Source: Clostridiales bacterium (lineage in GTDB: Bacteria > Bacillota > Clostridia > Christensenellales > Aristaeellaceae). From it: a stretch of DNA of 64,000 nucleotides. This document shows positions 7,475 through 15,041 of the stretch, in pieces (the first letter of the stretch is position 1; each line of letters begins with the position of its first letter). The stretch covers positions 1-64,000 of the forward strand of contig SFIM01000004.1 in assembly GCA_004556155.1 (NCBI GenBank), in the 5' to 3' direction. Position numbers and translations under genes: made by a program. Under the pieces are notes generated by a model, which saw only the letters and a program-made list of their open reading frames with translations, was not told the origin of the DNA and did no database searches.

Positions 7475-7605
7475 ACATTTCAGCGCGGCCGGTTCCAGCT
7501 TGCTGGATGAGAGGGAAGTTCGGTGAAAATCCGTCGCAACAACCATTACCGTAATCAGGCGTTCCGCCTGTAAGTCGGGATACTTGCCGGGGGCGCACGC
7601 GGAAG
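7475..7605 (+). ncRNA. Cobalamin (adenosylcobalamin-class) riboswitch
   Basis: The conserved core is readable: GAGGGAA at 7511-7517, then CGGTGAAAATCCG (7521-7533), an ACCGTAA segment (7548-7554), and a B12 box AAGTCGGGATACTTGCC at 7572-7588, close to the family consensus. The edges are approximate. It lies between a good promoter and a six-gene transport operon, so cobalamin should repress the operon. Confidence 0.93.
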
Positions 7606-7711
7606 CTGGCATGGGCCAGCAGCTTTTGGTTTTTGAAAAGCGCAGCCGCCTGTGTTTTTTGCACGCTTTTCGGCTGTATCCGCAAAGCGCTTAATGAAGC
7701 ACGGCCGTTGC

Positions 7712-7747
7712 GCTGTTCTCGCCCAAAGGCGATGGACAGCCTTTTTT
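7712..7747 (+). terminator. Putative riboswitch-controlled terminator
   Basis: Two stacked 5-bp arms (7712-7716 with 7736-7740, and 7719-7723 with 7728-7732) are followed by TTTTTT at 7742-7747. It ends immediately before the ribosome site GGAGG of the first operon gene, so it is a good candidate for the riboswitch expression platform. Confidence 0.65.
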
Positions 7748-7761
7748 GTTGGAGGTTTGGC

Positions 7762-8058
7762 ATGAAAAAGCAGTATGACCGCGAATCCGCCGTCCGCCTG
7801 CTTGTGAATATGCGCGCAGCCCTGCTTGCCCGTGGCGAAAACCGTTACCCACAGCGCGATGATTTTTCGCCTGAGCAGGTGGTGGCCATCAAGGCGTTTT
7901 TAGGCCCCTGGCCGCGTGCACTGGAAGCCGCTGGGATTAAGCCCCCGCGCGATCCTGCCTTCCGCGAGAAACAGCTGCAAAAGCGCATCGCCCAGCGCCG
8001 CCGCGCCACTCAATGCAAAATCGAAAAGCAGCGGCAAATCCGGGATTCCCGCGCCTGA
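7762..8058 (+). CDS. Small basic protein with homing-endonuclease-associated (HNH) repeat
   Basis: The protein has 98 residues. The stretch RDDFSPEQVVAIKAFLGPWP plus ALEAAGIKPP (about 32-63) matches the HNH/homing endonuclease-associated repeat, a small helical DNA-binding module. The C-terminal 35 residues are strongly basic (KRIAQRRRAT...). No nuclease catalytic motif is present. The start at 7762 has GGAGG 6 bp upstream. It is the first gene after the cobalamin riboswitch and 39 bp before the next gene, so it is part of the operon. A DNA- or RNA-binding regulatory role is inference. Confidence 0.7.
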   Translation: MKKQYDRESAVRLLVNMRAALLARGENRYPQRDDFSPEQVVAIKAFLGPWPRALEAAGIKPPRDPAFREKQLQKRIAQRRRATQCKIEKQRQIRDSRA

Positions 8059-8097
8059 CGCGCGTTATCCAAAATACACAAAGGAGCATGATTTACA

Positions 8098-8784
8098 ATG
8101 AAGAAAGCGCTTTCCATCGTTCTGGCTCTGCTGATGCTGCTGGCCATGATCCCCGCTTCCCTGGCTCAGGAGACCGCTCCGGTCGTCTATGTTACCATTG
8201 CCGATCAGGGTCTCAAGCTGGTGCAGCGCCCCATCGTCCTGCACGATACCGATAACGACGGCGTGCTGACCATTGCGGACGCGCTGTACCTGGCTCATGA
8301 GGAAGGCTATGAGGGCGGCGCGGCCGCCGGTTTTGCCACCCAGATGGGCGATTACGGTCTCTCGATCACCCGCCTGTGGGGCGAGGAAAATGGCGGCGCA
8401 TATGGCTACTATGTCAACAACCAGATGTCCATGGGCCTGACCGATACCCTCAATGCCGGCGACTACGTAACCGCCTATGTATATACCGATACCACCGGCT
8501 GGTCGGATACCTATACCTACTTTGACGTCAACACTGCCGAGCCCGGCGAAATCACCCTGACCCTCTCCGCCGTAGGCTTCGATCCCGTATCCTACGCCCC
8601 TGTGTCCACCCCCGTGGCCGGCGCCAGCATCACCGTGAATGGCAATGCTGTTGATGTCGTTACCGATGAAAACGGCGAAGCCAGCGTCAGCGTCAAAGCG
8701 GGCGATGTGGTGAGCGCCACCAGCGAAAAGCTCGTCATCGTGCCCCCCTGCTGCGTCATCATCGCCGACGCGACCGGCCTGTAA
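8098..8784 (+). CDS. Secreted protein with transcobalamin-beta-like (DUF4430-type) domain and EF-hand-like loop
   Basis: The protein has 228 residues, with a signal peptide (MKKALSIVLALLMLLAMIPA, cut near LAQ). Residues about 28-145 resemble the transcobalamin-like beta domain, including GAYGYYVNNQMSMGL and LNAGDYVTAYVYTD, the counterpart of the family's GWxYxVNG and GDxIxWxY motifs. An EF-hand or dockerin-like calcium loop, DTDNDGVLTIADAL, lies near residues 50-63. A C-terminal Ig-like region (VAGASITVNG to VSVKAGDVV) follows. There is no lipobox, so it may be released or held by partners. The start follows AAGGAG. Operon context points to corrinoid capture; the binding itself is inferred. 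Confidence 0.75.
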   Translation: MKKALSIVLALLMLLAMIPASLAQETAPVVYVTIADQGLKLVQRPIVLHDTDNDGVLTIADALYLAHEEGYEGGAAAGFATQMGDYGLSITRLWGEENGGAYGYYVNNQMSMGLTDTLNAGDYVTAYVYTDTTGWSDTYTYFDVNTAEPGEITLTLSAVGFDPVSYAPVSTPVAGASITVNGNAVDVVTDENGEASVSVKAGDVVSATSEKLVIVPPCCVIIADATGL

Positions 8785-8790
8785 TCTCCT

Positions 8791-10341
8791 ATGCACACCC
8801 CAAGCATATCCCGTCAAGTCTCCGGCAAAAGGCGCGTTTTCGCCCTTTTGCTGGGGCTTTTTTTGCTTATTTCCAGCACATGTGCTTATTCAGAAGGCGT
8901 TTCTGTCTCCTCGCGTATCGACGCTCTCCTGTCCGCGCAGCAATCCGCAGCCGGAGCGGACAGTCTGCAATCCTGGCTAAACGGGGCGTTATGTAAGCAG
9001 GCAGGCAGCAGTGCGGAATGGTATGTGCTGGCCCTGCGGCAGAATACGCAGGGGCTGGATTACAGCGCTTATGCCGATGCGCTACAGCAATATGTGGAAA
9101 TCGCACCGCCCGCAAGCGCATCCTCGCGGCTTAAGCTGGCGTTATTGCTAACAGCCTGCGGACGAGCCGATCATCCCTTTGTTGCCGCCGCGCGGGCCGA
9201 GGACATTGGCCGTCAAGGCGTGATGAGCTGGATCTATGGGCTGCATCTGCTCAATAACCTGCCCGGCACGGCGGGCGAAATCGATCAGGCCGTTGCTTCG
9301 CTGCTATCCCTGCAATTAGCCGATGGCGGCTGGGCCGTTATGGGGGCGCAGAGCGACGCGGATGTGACCGCCATGGCGCTGCAAGCCCTGGCGCCGACCC
9401 TGGCAAACCATTCCGACGCACAGGCAGCCGCCGATCGTGCGCTGGCGCTGCTGAGCGCCATGCAGGCCGATACCGGCGATTACCGCAGCATGGGCACTTC
9501 CAACTGCGAAAGCGCCGCGCAGGTGATCATCGCCCTGTGCGCGCTGGGCATTGACCCATTGACCGACGCACGCTTTATCAAAAACGGCTGCTCGGCACTG
9601 GACGCCATGCTGCGCTATCAATTGGAGGATAACGCTTTCGCCCATACAGTGGGCAACGCCAAAAACAACATGGCCACCGTGCAGGCACTCAGCGCGCTGA
9701 TCGCCCTAAAGCGTTTTCAGGCAGGGCAGGGGAGCTATTATCTGCTGGATGCGCTGCCTGCGGCGCAGCAGGCAGCAGCCGTTGGCTGGAAAACCTGGGC
9801 AATCATTGGGATTGCTGCTTTTGGTATTCTCCTCACTGTCATCCTATGGTTTCTTAAAAAGCGCAATTATAAGAATTTTATTCTTCTATGGCTGATCTGC
9901 GGCGCACTGGCGCTGGCGCTTTGCCTGCTGCGCATCGAAAGCGCGGCCAATTATTACGCCCCCGCCCCCACCGCTGAATCCAGCATGGGCGAGGTAACGC
10001 TGACCATCCGCTGCGATACGGTAAAGGGTCTTACAGACGCGCGCTACATCCCGGACAGTGCCGTCATTTTGCCCGAAACCAGCTATAAAATCGCAGAAAA
10101 TGCCACAGTTTATGATGTTTTAGTGCAGGCAGCCAAGGAAAACCAGTTGCAGCTGGATTGCCGCGGCACGTATGTGGCGGGCATCAGCCACCTGTACGAA
10201 TTTGACTTTGGCAACCTGTCCGGTTGGATGTACCGCGTCAACGGCGTTTTCCCCGACGTTGGCTGCGGCGAGTATCAGCTATCGGACGACGACCGCATTG
10301 AATGGCTGTATACCTGCGATCTGGGCCGCGATCTGCCCTGA
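8791..10341 (+). CDS. Membrane-anchored transcobalamin-like protein: alpha-barrel domain, two TM helices, DUF4430 domain
   Basis: The protein has 516 residues. A signal peptide covers residues 13-34. Residues about 60-315 are an all-helical repeat of the terpenoid-cyclase/prenyltransferase type (DGGWAVMGAQSDADVTAMALQAL is diagnostic), the same fold as the alpha domain of animal transcobalamin and intrinsic factor. Two transmembrane helices follow at about 332-352 and 357-376 with KKRNYKN between them, then a DUF4430/transcobalamin C-terminal domain from about 390, with SGWMYRVNGVFPDVGCG and LSDDDRIEWLYTCD. By the positive-inside rule both binding halves face outside. It starts 7 bp after the upstream stop without a clear ribosome site, suggesting translational coupling. 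Cobalamin binding is inferred from fold and riboswitch. Confidence 0.85.
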   Translation: MHTPSISRQVSGKRRVFALLLGLFLLISSTCAYSEGVSVSSRIDALLSAQQSAAGADSLQSWLNGALCKQAGSSAEWYVLALRQNTQGLDYSAYADALQQYVEIAPPASASSRLKLALLLTACGRADHPFVAAARAEDIGRQGVMSWIYGLHLLNNLPGTAGEIDQAVASLLSLQLADGGWAVMGAQSDADVTAMALQALAPTLANHSDAQAAADRALALLSAMQADTGDYRSMGTSNCESAAQVIIALCALGIDPLTDARFIKNGCSALDAMLRYQLEDNAFAHTVGNAKNNMATVQALSALIALKRFQAGQGSYYLLDALPAAQQAAAVGWKTWAIIGIAAFGILLTVILWFLKKRNYKNFILLWLICGALALALCLLRIESAANYYAPAPTAESSMGEVTLTIRCDTVKGLTDARYIPDSAVILPETSYKIAENATVYDVLVQAAKENQLQLDCRGTYVAGISHLYEFDFGNLSGWMYRVNGVFPDVGCGEYQLSDDDRIEWLYTCDLGRDLP

Positions 10342-10354
10342 AGGGAGGGACGGC

Positions 10355-11230
10355 ATGCGAAGTCTTGGTGAGCTGCATCCATTATCCGTATTTTGCTATT
10401 TTGCAGGCGTTATGAGCGTATGCATGCTGTCCCTGCACCCAGCGCTGATTATCCTATCGCTGCTTGGCTGTCTGACGCTGCTGCTGCTTCATAACCAGGT
10501 CAAAGCCCGCACCCTCGCGGCCAGCCTGGGGCTGTTCACCGTGCTGACGCTGCTTAATCCCCTCTTTTATCACGACGGCATAACCGTGCTGTTCGTCATC
10601 AACGACCGCCCCTTCACGCTGGAAGCGCTGCTATACGGCGCGGCGGCGGCGGGGATGATTCTAAGCATGGTCGGCTGGTTTCGCCTGCTCAGCCGCGCGC
10701 TGACCAACGACCGGCTGCTGTATCTGCTGGGTCGCCTATCCCCCAGGCTGGCGCTGATGGTCAGCATGGCGCTGCGGTTTGTGCCGGCATTCGCCCGGCA
10801 GGGACAGCGCATCCACCAGGCGCAGCAAGGCTTGGGACTCTATCGCGGTGACAATGCGCCGGACGCACTGCGCGGCCGCATACGGGAGTTTTCCATTTTG
10901 ACCACCTGGGCGCTGGAAAACGGCATCGTCACCGCTGACAGCATGGCCGCGCGCGGCTATGGCACGGGCAGGCGTACCAGCTATGCCATCTTTCGCTTTA
11001 CCCGTGTGGACGCGCTGTTTATGCTCTTCTCGCTGGCGCTGACCGCCGTCACGCTAACGGCGATTCTATCCAGCGCGCTGAAATTTGATTATTATCCCGC
11101 GCTGACCCCGCCCGCAGACACCCTGCTCGCCCGCGCCGGGCTGTGCGCATATAGCGTGCTGTGCCTGCTGCCTGCGCTTATGGAAGGAGGCGAGCGCATC
11201 CGATGGCGCTGCTTGCAATCCAGAATTTAA
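10355..11230 (+). CDS. ecfT: ECF transporter transmembrane component EcfT
   Basis: The protein has 291 residues and several hydrophobic helices. It is the scaffold that couples ATP hydrolysis to the S component in energy-coupling-factor vitamin importers. The family's cytoplasmic coupling motif Ala-Arg-Gly is visible in SMAARGYGTGRRTSY near residues 196-210, after the conserved LSPRLALMVSMALRFVP segment. The start follows AAGGGAGG. Its 3' end overlaps the fused ATPase gene by 28 bp. With both neighbours it forms a self-contained ECF unit controlled by the cobalamin riboswitch. Confidence 0.9.
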   Translation: MRSLGELHPLSVFCYFAGVMSVCMLSLHPALIILSLLGCLTLLLLHNQVKARTLAASLGLFTVLTLLNPLFYHDGITVLFVINDRPFTLEALLYGAAAAGMILSMVGWFRLLSRALTNDRLLYLLGRLSPRLALMVSMALRFVPAFARQGQRIHQAQQGLGLYRGDNAPDALRGRIREFSILTTWALENGIVTADSMAARGYGTGRRTSYAIFRFTRVDALFMLFSLALTAVTLTAILSSALKFDYYPALTPPADTLLARAGLCAYSVLCLLPALMEGGERIRWRCLQSRI

Positions 11231-12828
11231 GCTTTGCCTATCCGCTTTCCCCGCAAAAAGCATTGGAAAACATCTCTTTTTCATTGGAAAAAGGCGATTT
11301 CTGCGTGCTTTGCGGGGCAACAGGAAGCGGCAAATCCACGCTGCTGCGCTGCCTGAAGCGCGAAATCGCCCCCAAGGGTGAGCTGTCCGGACAGATCTTG
11401 TATCAGGATCAGCCGCTCAGCGCGCTGTGCGAGCGCGAAAGCGCATGCCGTATTGGCTTTGTCGCCCAGCGCCCGCAGCAGCAGATTGTCGCCGATAAGG
11501 TGTGGCATGAGCTGGCCTTCGGCCTGGAAAACATGGGCCTGCCGCAGGCTGTCATCCGCCGCCGTGTTGCGGAAACTGCCTGCTTTTTCGGCATTGAGGA
11601 TTGGTTTGACCGTGACGTTTCCACCCTGTCCGGCGGGCAGCAGCAGCTGCTATGTTTGGCCGCAGTGATGGTGATGCAGCCCGATATCCTGCTGCTGGAT
11701 GAGCCTACCGCGCAGCTGGACCCCATCGCGGCAGGCAATTTTCTATCCACCTTGCAGCGACTGAATCGTGAGCTGGCGCTGACCATTCTGCTGATTGAGC
11801 ATCGCCTGGAGGAAGCCATCCCGTTGGCCAACAAATTGCTTGCAATAGATGACGGTCGTTTAATTGCAAACGACGCCGTCCGACCGGCTGTGCGCGCGCT
11901 GCAAGGGCATCCCGCCTTGTCCAGCGCCATGCCCGTCGCCGCGCGCGTGGCAGGCATGTGGCAGCTGCCCGATTGTCCGCTGACCGTGCAGGAGGGACGG
12001 CGCATGCTGGAAAATCAGCCATTACGCAAGAATATGCCTGTTTTCGGCACGGAATCAGCCTTGAATACACCTCCCGCGCTGGAAATGCGCGATGTGTTCT
12101 TCCGCTATGAACGCAATTCGCCGGACGTACTGCGCGGGCTGAGCCTTGCCGTGCGCACGGGCGAAATCTTCTGCCTGCTGGGTGGCAACGGCTCGGGCAA
12201 ATCCACCGCCCTGGCCTGCGCGGCAAAGCTGCTGCGGCCATACGCGGGCACTATTTCCGTGTTTGGCAAAAAGTTAAAAAACTATGCCGGGCAATCGCTG
12301 TATCAGAATTGTCTGGCGCTGCTGCCGCAGGATGTGCAGACGCTTTTTTTATGCAGCACAGTGGCGGAGGAACTGCAAAGCGTCCACGCTGATACTGCAA
12401 ATTTTCCCATGGATTTTACGCCTCTGCTGAACCGCCACCCCTATGATCTATCCGGCGGCGAGCAGCAGGCGCTGGCGCTATGCAAGGCGCTGGCCGCGCG
12501 CCCGCGGCTTTTGCTGCTGGACGAGCCCACCAAGGGGCTGGACGCCTGCGCGCGGGAGCGCATGACCGCCTTGCTGCAAGCCTTGCGCGCACAAGGCTTA
12601 ACCGTGCTGTGCGTAACGCATGATGTGGCCTTCGCCGCCGCGTGTGCCGATCGCTGCGCGCTGTTTTTCCGGGGCGAGGTAGTATCCTGCGGAGAGCCGC
12701 ACGCCTTCTTTGCGGGCAACCATTACTACACCACGGCGGCCAACCGCATGGCGCGCGGCGTATGCGATACGGCGATCTGCGCCGAGGAGGTCGCCGCGCT
12801 CCGCCGTCCCCCGGAGGCGCAGCCATGA
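11203..12828 (+). CDS. ECF transporter fused ATPase (EcfA-EcfA' in one chain)
   Basis: The protein has 541 residues with two complete ABC ATPase domains. The first has Walker A CGATGSGKST (37-46), signature LSGGQQQ (about 144) and Walker B ILLLDEPTAQLDP (about 163). The second has GGNGSGKST (about 328), signature LSGGEQQ (about 417) and LLLLDEPTKGLD (about 436), each followed by a switch histidine (IEHR, VTHD). It replaces the usual EcfA1/EcfA2 pair. The start at 11203 has GGAGG upstream and lies inside ecfT; the gene overlaps the S-component gene by four bases (ATGA). It energises the import system encoded around it. Confidence 0.92.
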   Translation: MALLAIQNLSFAYPLSPQKALENISFSLEKGDFCVLCGATGSGKSTLLRCLKREIAPKGELSGQILYQDQPLSALCERESACRIGFVAQRPQQQIVADKVWHELAFGLENMGLPQAVIRRRVAETACFFGIEDWFDRDVSTLSGGQQQLLCLAAVMVMQPDILLLDEPTAQLDPIAAGNFLSTLQRLNRELALTILLIEHRLEEAIPLANKLLAIDDGRLIANDAVRPAVRALQGHPALSSAMPVAARVAGMWQLPDCPLTVQEGRRMLENQPLRKNMPVFGTESALNTPPALEMRDVFFRYERNSPDVLRGLSLAVRTGEIFCLLGGNGSGKSTALACAAKLLRPYAGTISVFGKKLKNYAGQSLYQNCLALLPQDVQTLFLCSTVAEELQSVHADTANFPMDFTPLLNRHPYDLSGGEQQALALCKALAARPRLLLLDEPTKGLDACARERMTALLQALRAQGLTVLCVTHDVAFAAACADRCALFFRGEVVSCGEPHAFFAGNHYYTTAANRMARGVCDTAICAEEVAALRRPPEAQP

Positions 12829-13511
12829 TCGTCATCCGCAGCGCCCGCGCACGGCGCATCCTGCGCTATCTGATCCCGTTTTTCATCATCCCGGCATTGA
12901 TTGCTGCGGGCGTATTTTTGCTGCACGAAAGGCGCTACGCCCTCATCGCGCTGCTGATGGTGCTGTGCGCGCTGATCCTGTTTGCCACAGGCTTTGAGCG
13001 CAAACGCACAGGGCGGCGACGGATGGTGCTGGTTTCGGTGCTGACCGCGCTGTCGGTAGCCGGGCGCTTCATCCCGCTGCTTAAGCCGGTGGCGGCCATG
13101 ACCATCCTGTCCGGCGTTTATCTGGGCGGCGAAGCAGGCTTTTTAGTGGGCGCGCTCAGCGCTGTCATCAGCAATTTTTACTTTGGCCAGGGGCCATGGA
13201 CGCCTTTTCAGATGTTCGCCTGGGGGCTGATCGGCCTGATTGCATGCTACCTTTCGCGCCCCATGCAAAAAAGCCGCGGGCTGTTGCTACTCTACGGCTT
13301 GATTGCGGGAATCGCTTATTCATTTATCATGGATATCTGGACGGTGCTGTGGTACAACGGCACGTTCAATGTGGGACTGTACGGCGCGGCGCTGCTATCC
13401 GCCGTCCCCCACACCATCGCGTACATGGTTTCAAACCTGCTGTTTCTGGCGCTGTTTGCCAAGCCCTTTGGCGAAAAGCTGGGGCGAATCCGGCTAAAAT
13501 ACGATATTTAG
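12825..13511 (+). CDS. ECF transporter S (substrate-binding) component, predicted cobalamin/corrinoid type
   Basis: The protein has 228 residues and about six hydrophobic helices. Segments such as VLVSVLTALSVAGRFIP, LSGVYLGGEAGFLVGALSAV and FGQGPWTPFQMFAWGLIGL are typical of ECF S components of the group that includes predicted cobalamin-specific CblT. Substrate is inferred from the cobalamin riboswitch at the head of the operon and the transcobalamin-like neighbours; sequence alone does not prove it. It starts in a 4-bp overlap with the ATPase gene and its stop overlaps the convergent relQ stop. Confidence 0.88.
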   Translation: MIVIRSARARRILRYLIPFFIIPALIAAGVFLLHERRYALIALLMVLCALILFATGFERKRTGRRRMVLVSVLTALSVAGRFIPLLKPVAAMTILSGVYLGGEAGFLVGALSAVISNFYFGQGPWTPFQMFAWGLIGLIACYLSRPMQKSRGLLLLYGLIAGIAYSFIMDIWTVLWYNGTFNVGLYGAALLSAVPHTIAYMVSNLLFLALFAKPFGEKLGRIRLKYDI

Positions 13512-14230
13512 CCAAGCTCCGCATCGATGGAAGCAGGCTGATCCCCCAGCGTTTCGCGGTAGATGCGCTCCATGCGGCTATCCAGCTGCTGTGCCAGCTC
13601 CGCGCAGGCAATCAGCTCCTGCTCCACGCGCTGCGCATCCTGCACGTTCTTTTTATAAAAGATCTTGTGCTCCAGGCTGGCCCAGCAATCCATGGAGATG
13701 GTGCGCAGCTGCACCTCCACCTTCATGAGGCGCTTTTGATTGTGCAGAAAAATGGGGATTTCCACAATCAGGTGCAGGCTTCGATAGCCATTGGGCTTGG
13801 GATGCTCGATGTAATCCTTGCGCTCAATCAGCGTGATATCATCCTGGCTGAGAAGGCAATCGGCCAGCATATAAATATCGCTGGGGAAGGAGCAGATTAC
13901 GCGGATGCCCGCGATATCGCGGATGTTCTTTTCAATGCTGTCAATGGTCAGAGGCAGCCCCTTGCGCGCCGCCTTATCCACAATGCTCTCGGGCGATTTT
14001 AGGCGGGATTTGATGGTCTCGATGGGATTACGATCATAGGCCAGGGACAGCTCTTCATTGAGGACGTTAAACTTGGTTTCCACTTCCATCATGGCGCAGC
14101 GATAATAGGCCATCAGCTCCTTATAGGGCATGGCATAGTCGCGCAGCCATTTTTTCAGTTCGCTGTCGTTCAGGCGCTTAAGCAGTGCCTGGCGCATGGG
14201 CAGAATTTCGTTTTTCATGGGATGCTCCAT
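13508..14230 (-). CDS. relQ: Small alarmone synthetase (RelQ-type GTP pyrophosphokinase)
   Basis: The protein has 240 residues, with only the synthetase domain and no HD hydrolase, TGS or ACT domains. Diagnostic motifs are IRDIAGIRVICSFPSDIY (about 93-110), the HPKPNGYRSLHLIVEIPI block (about 140) and EVQLRTISMDCWASLEHKI (about 166). It makes ppGpp/pppGpp in stress signalling and likely acts as a tetramer. The start at 14230 has GGGGAGAAA upstream. It is a lone gene, tail to tail with the cobalamin operon, the stops overlapping by three bases. Confidence 0.92.
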   Translation of the reverse strand: MEHPMKNEILPMRQALLKRLNDSELKKWLRDYAMPYKELMAYYRCAMMEVETKFNVLNEELSLAYDRNPIETIKSRLKSPESIVDKAARKGLPLTIDSIEKNIRDIAGIRVICSFPSDIYMLADCLLSQDDITLIERKDYIEHPKPNGYRSLHLIVEIPIFLHNQKRLMKVEVQLRTISMDCWASLEHKIFYKKNVQDAQRVEQELIACAELAQQLDSRMERIYRETLGDQPASIDAELG

Positions 14231-14335
14231 TTCGGTATTTCTCCCCTATATTATACCGGATTTTGCTCTGAAGGGCAACCGGGCGCAGCCAGACATCTGC
14301 GCGCGTATGCGCAAAAGCGCAGCTTTGCGCCAAGA

Positions 14336-14364
14336 TTGCCCAAACAACGAAAATATGGTATAAT
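14336..14364 (+). promoter_or_regulatory. Sigma-A promoter for the TetR regulator gene
   Basis: TTGCCC (14336-14341) and TATAAT (14359-14364) are separated by 17 bp, with the ATG 41 bp downstream. Confidence 0.7.
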
Positions 14365-14404
14365 GAGATAAAACAAGGTATTTTTGACAGGCCGGAGGTT
14401 GAGC

Positions 14405-14962
14405 ATGGCTTCTTTCACCAGGAAGGCGATTATGGATTCTTTTATGAAGCTGGTAGATCAGCGCCCGATCAGCAAAATCACCATCAAGGATATCGTGGAG
14501 GACTGCGGCGTCAACCGCAACACGTTTTACTATCATTTCGCGGATATTCCGGCGCTGATTGAGGCCATCGTGCACGATCAGGCGGAGGAATTGATCCGCA
14601 ATCACAGCACCATCACCACCATAGAGGATGCGCTGAACGTGGCGGTGGATTCCATCCTGCAACATCGCCGTGCCGCGCTCCATATTTTCAATTCAGTCAG
14701 CCGTGATGTGTATGAGCGGTACCTGATGCAGATCTGCCAGAATGCGGTGGAAAAATGCTTCGATGCCATCATCGGTGAGCGCCGCGTAAGCCCGCAGGAT
14801 CGGGAAATCCTGATTCTATCCTATCGTGCCTGGTGCTTCGGCCTGGTAATCGACTGGCTGGATCATGGTCTGAAGGACGATATCCACCCCACCCTCACCC
14901 GCATGTGCGAGCTGCATAAGGGCATGATTGAGGAAATGGCAAGCCGGTGCATCATTGAATAG
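14405..14962 (+). CDS. TetR/AcrR-family transcriptional regulator
   Basis: The protein has 185 residues. The N-terminal helix-turn-helix (ISKITIKDIVEDCGVNRNTFYYHFADIPALIEAI, about 22-55) is a typical TetR DNA-binding domain. The C-terminal helical part (to residue 185) resembles the DhaS-like/TetR_C_8 group of clostridial regulators. The start at 14405 follows GGAGG. It has its own promoter and terminator and no operon partner; the ABC operon downstream is on the other strand. The ligand and targets are unknown. Confidence 0.88.
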   Translation: MASFTRKAIMDSFMKLVDQRPISKITIKDIVEDCGVNRNTFYYHFADIPALIEAIVHDQAEELIRNHSTITTIEDALNVAVDSILQHRRAALHIFNSVSRDVYERYLMQICQNAVEKCFDAIIGERRVSPQDREILILSYRAWCFGLVIDWLDHGLKDDIHPTLTRMCELHKGMIEEMASRCIIE

Positions 14963-14976
14963 CCGTCGGCCAAGCC

Positions 14977-15014
14977 AAAGAGGAGACCGCTCCAACGAGC
15001 GGTCCCCTCTTTTT
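14977..15014. terminator. Rho-independent terminator between the tetR-like and ABC ATPase genes
   Basis: A 16-bp stem with one mismatch (from 14977 to 15012) has an A run before it and a T run after it, so it can end transcripts from both converging genes. Confidence 0.85.
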
Positions 15015-15041
15015 AATGGGCGTATTCGATGCGTCCATGCA

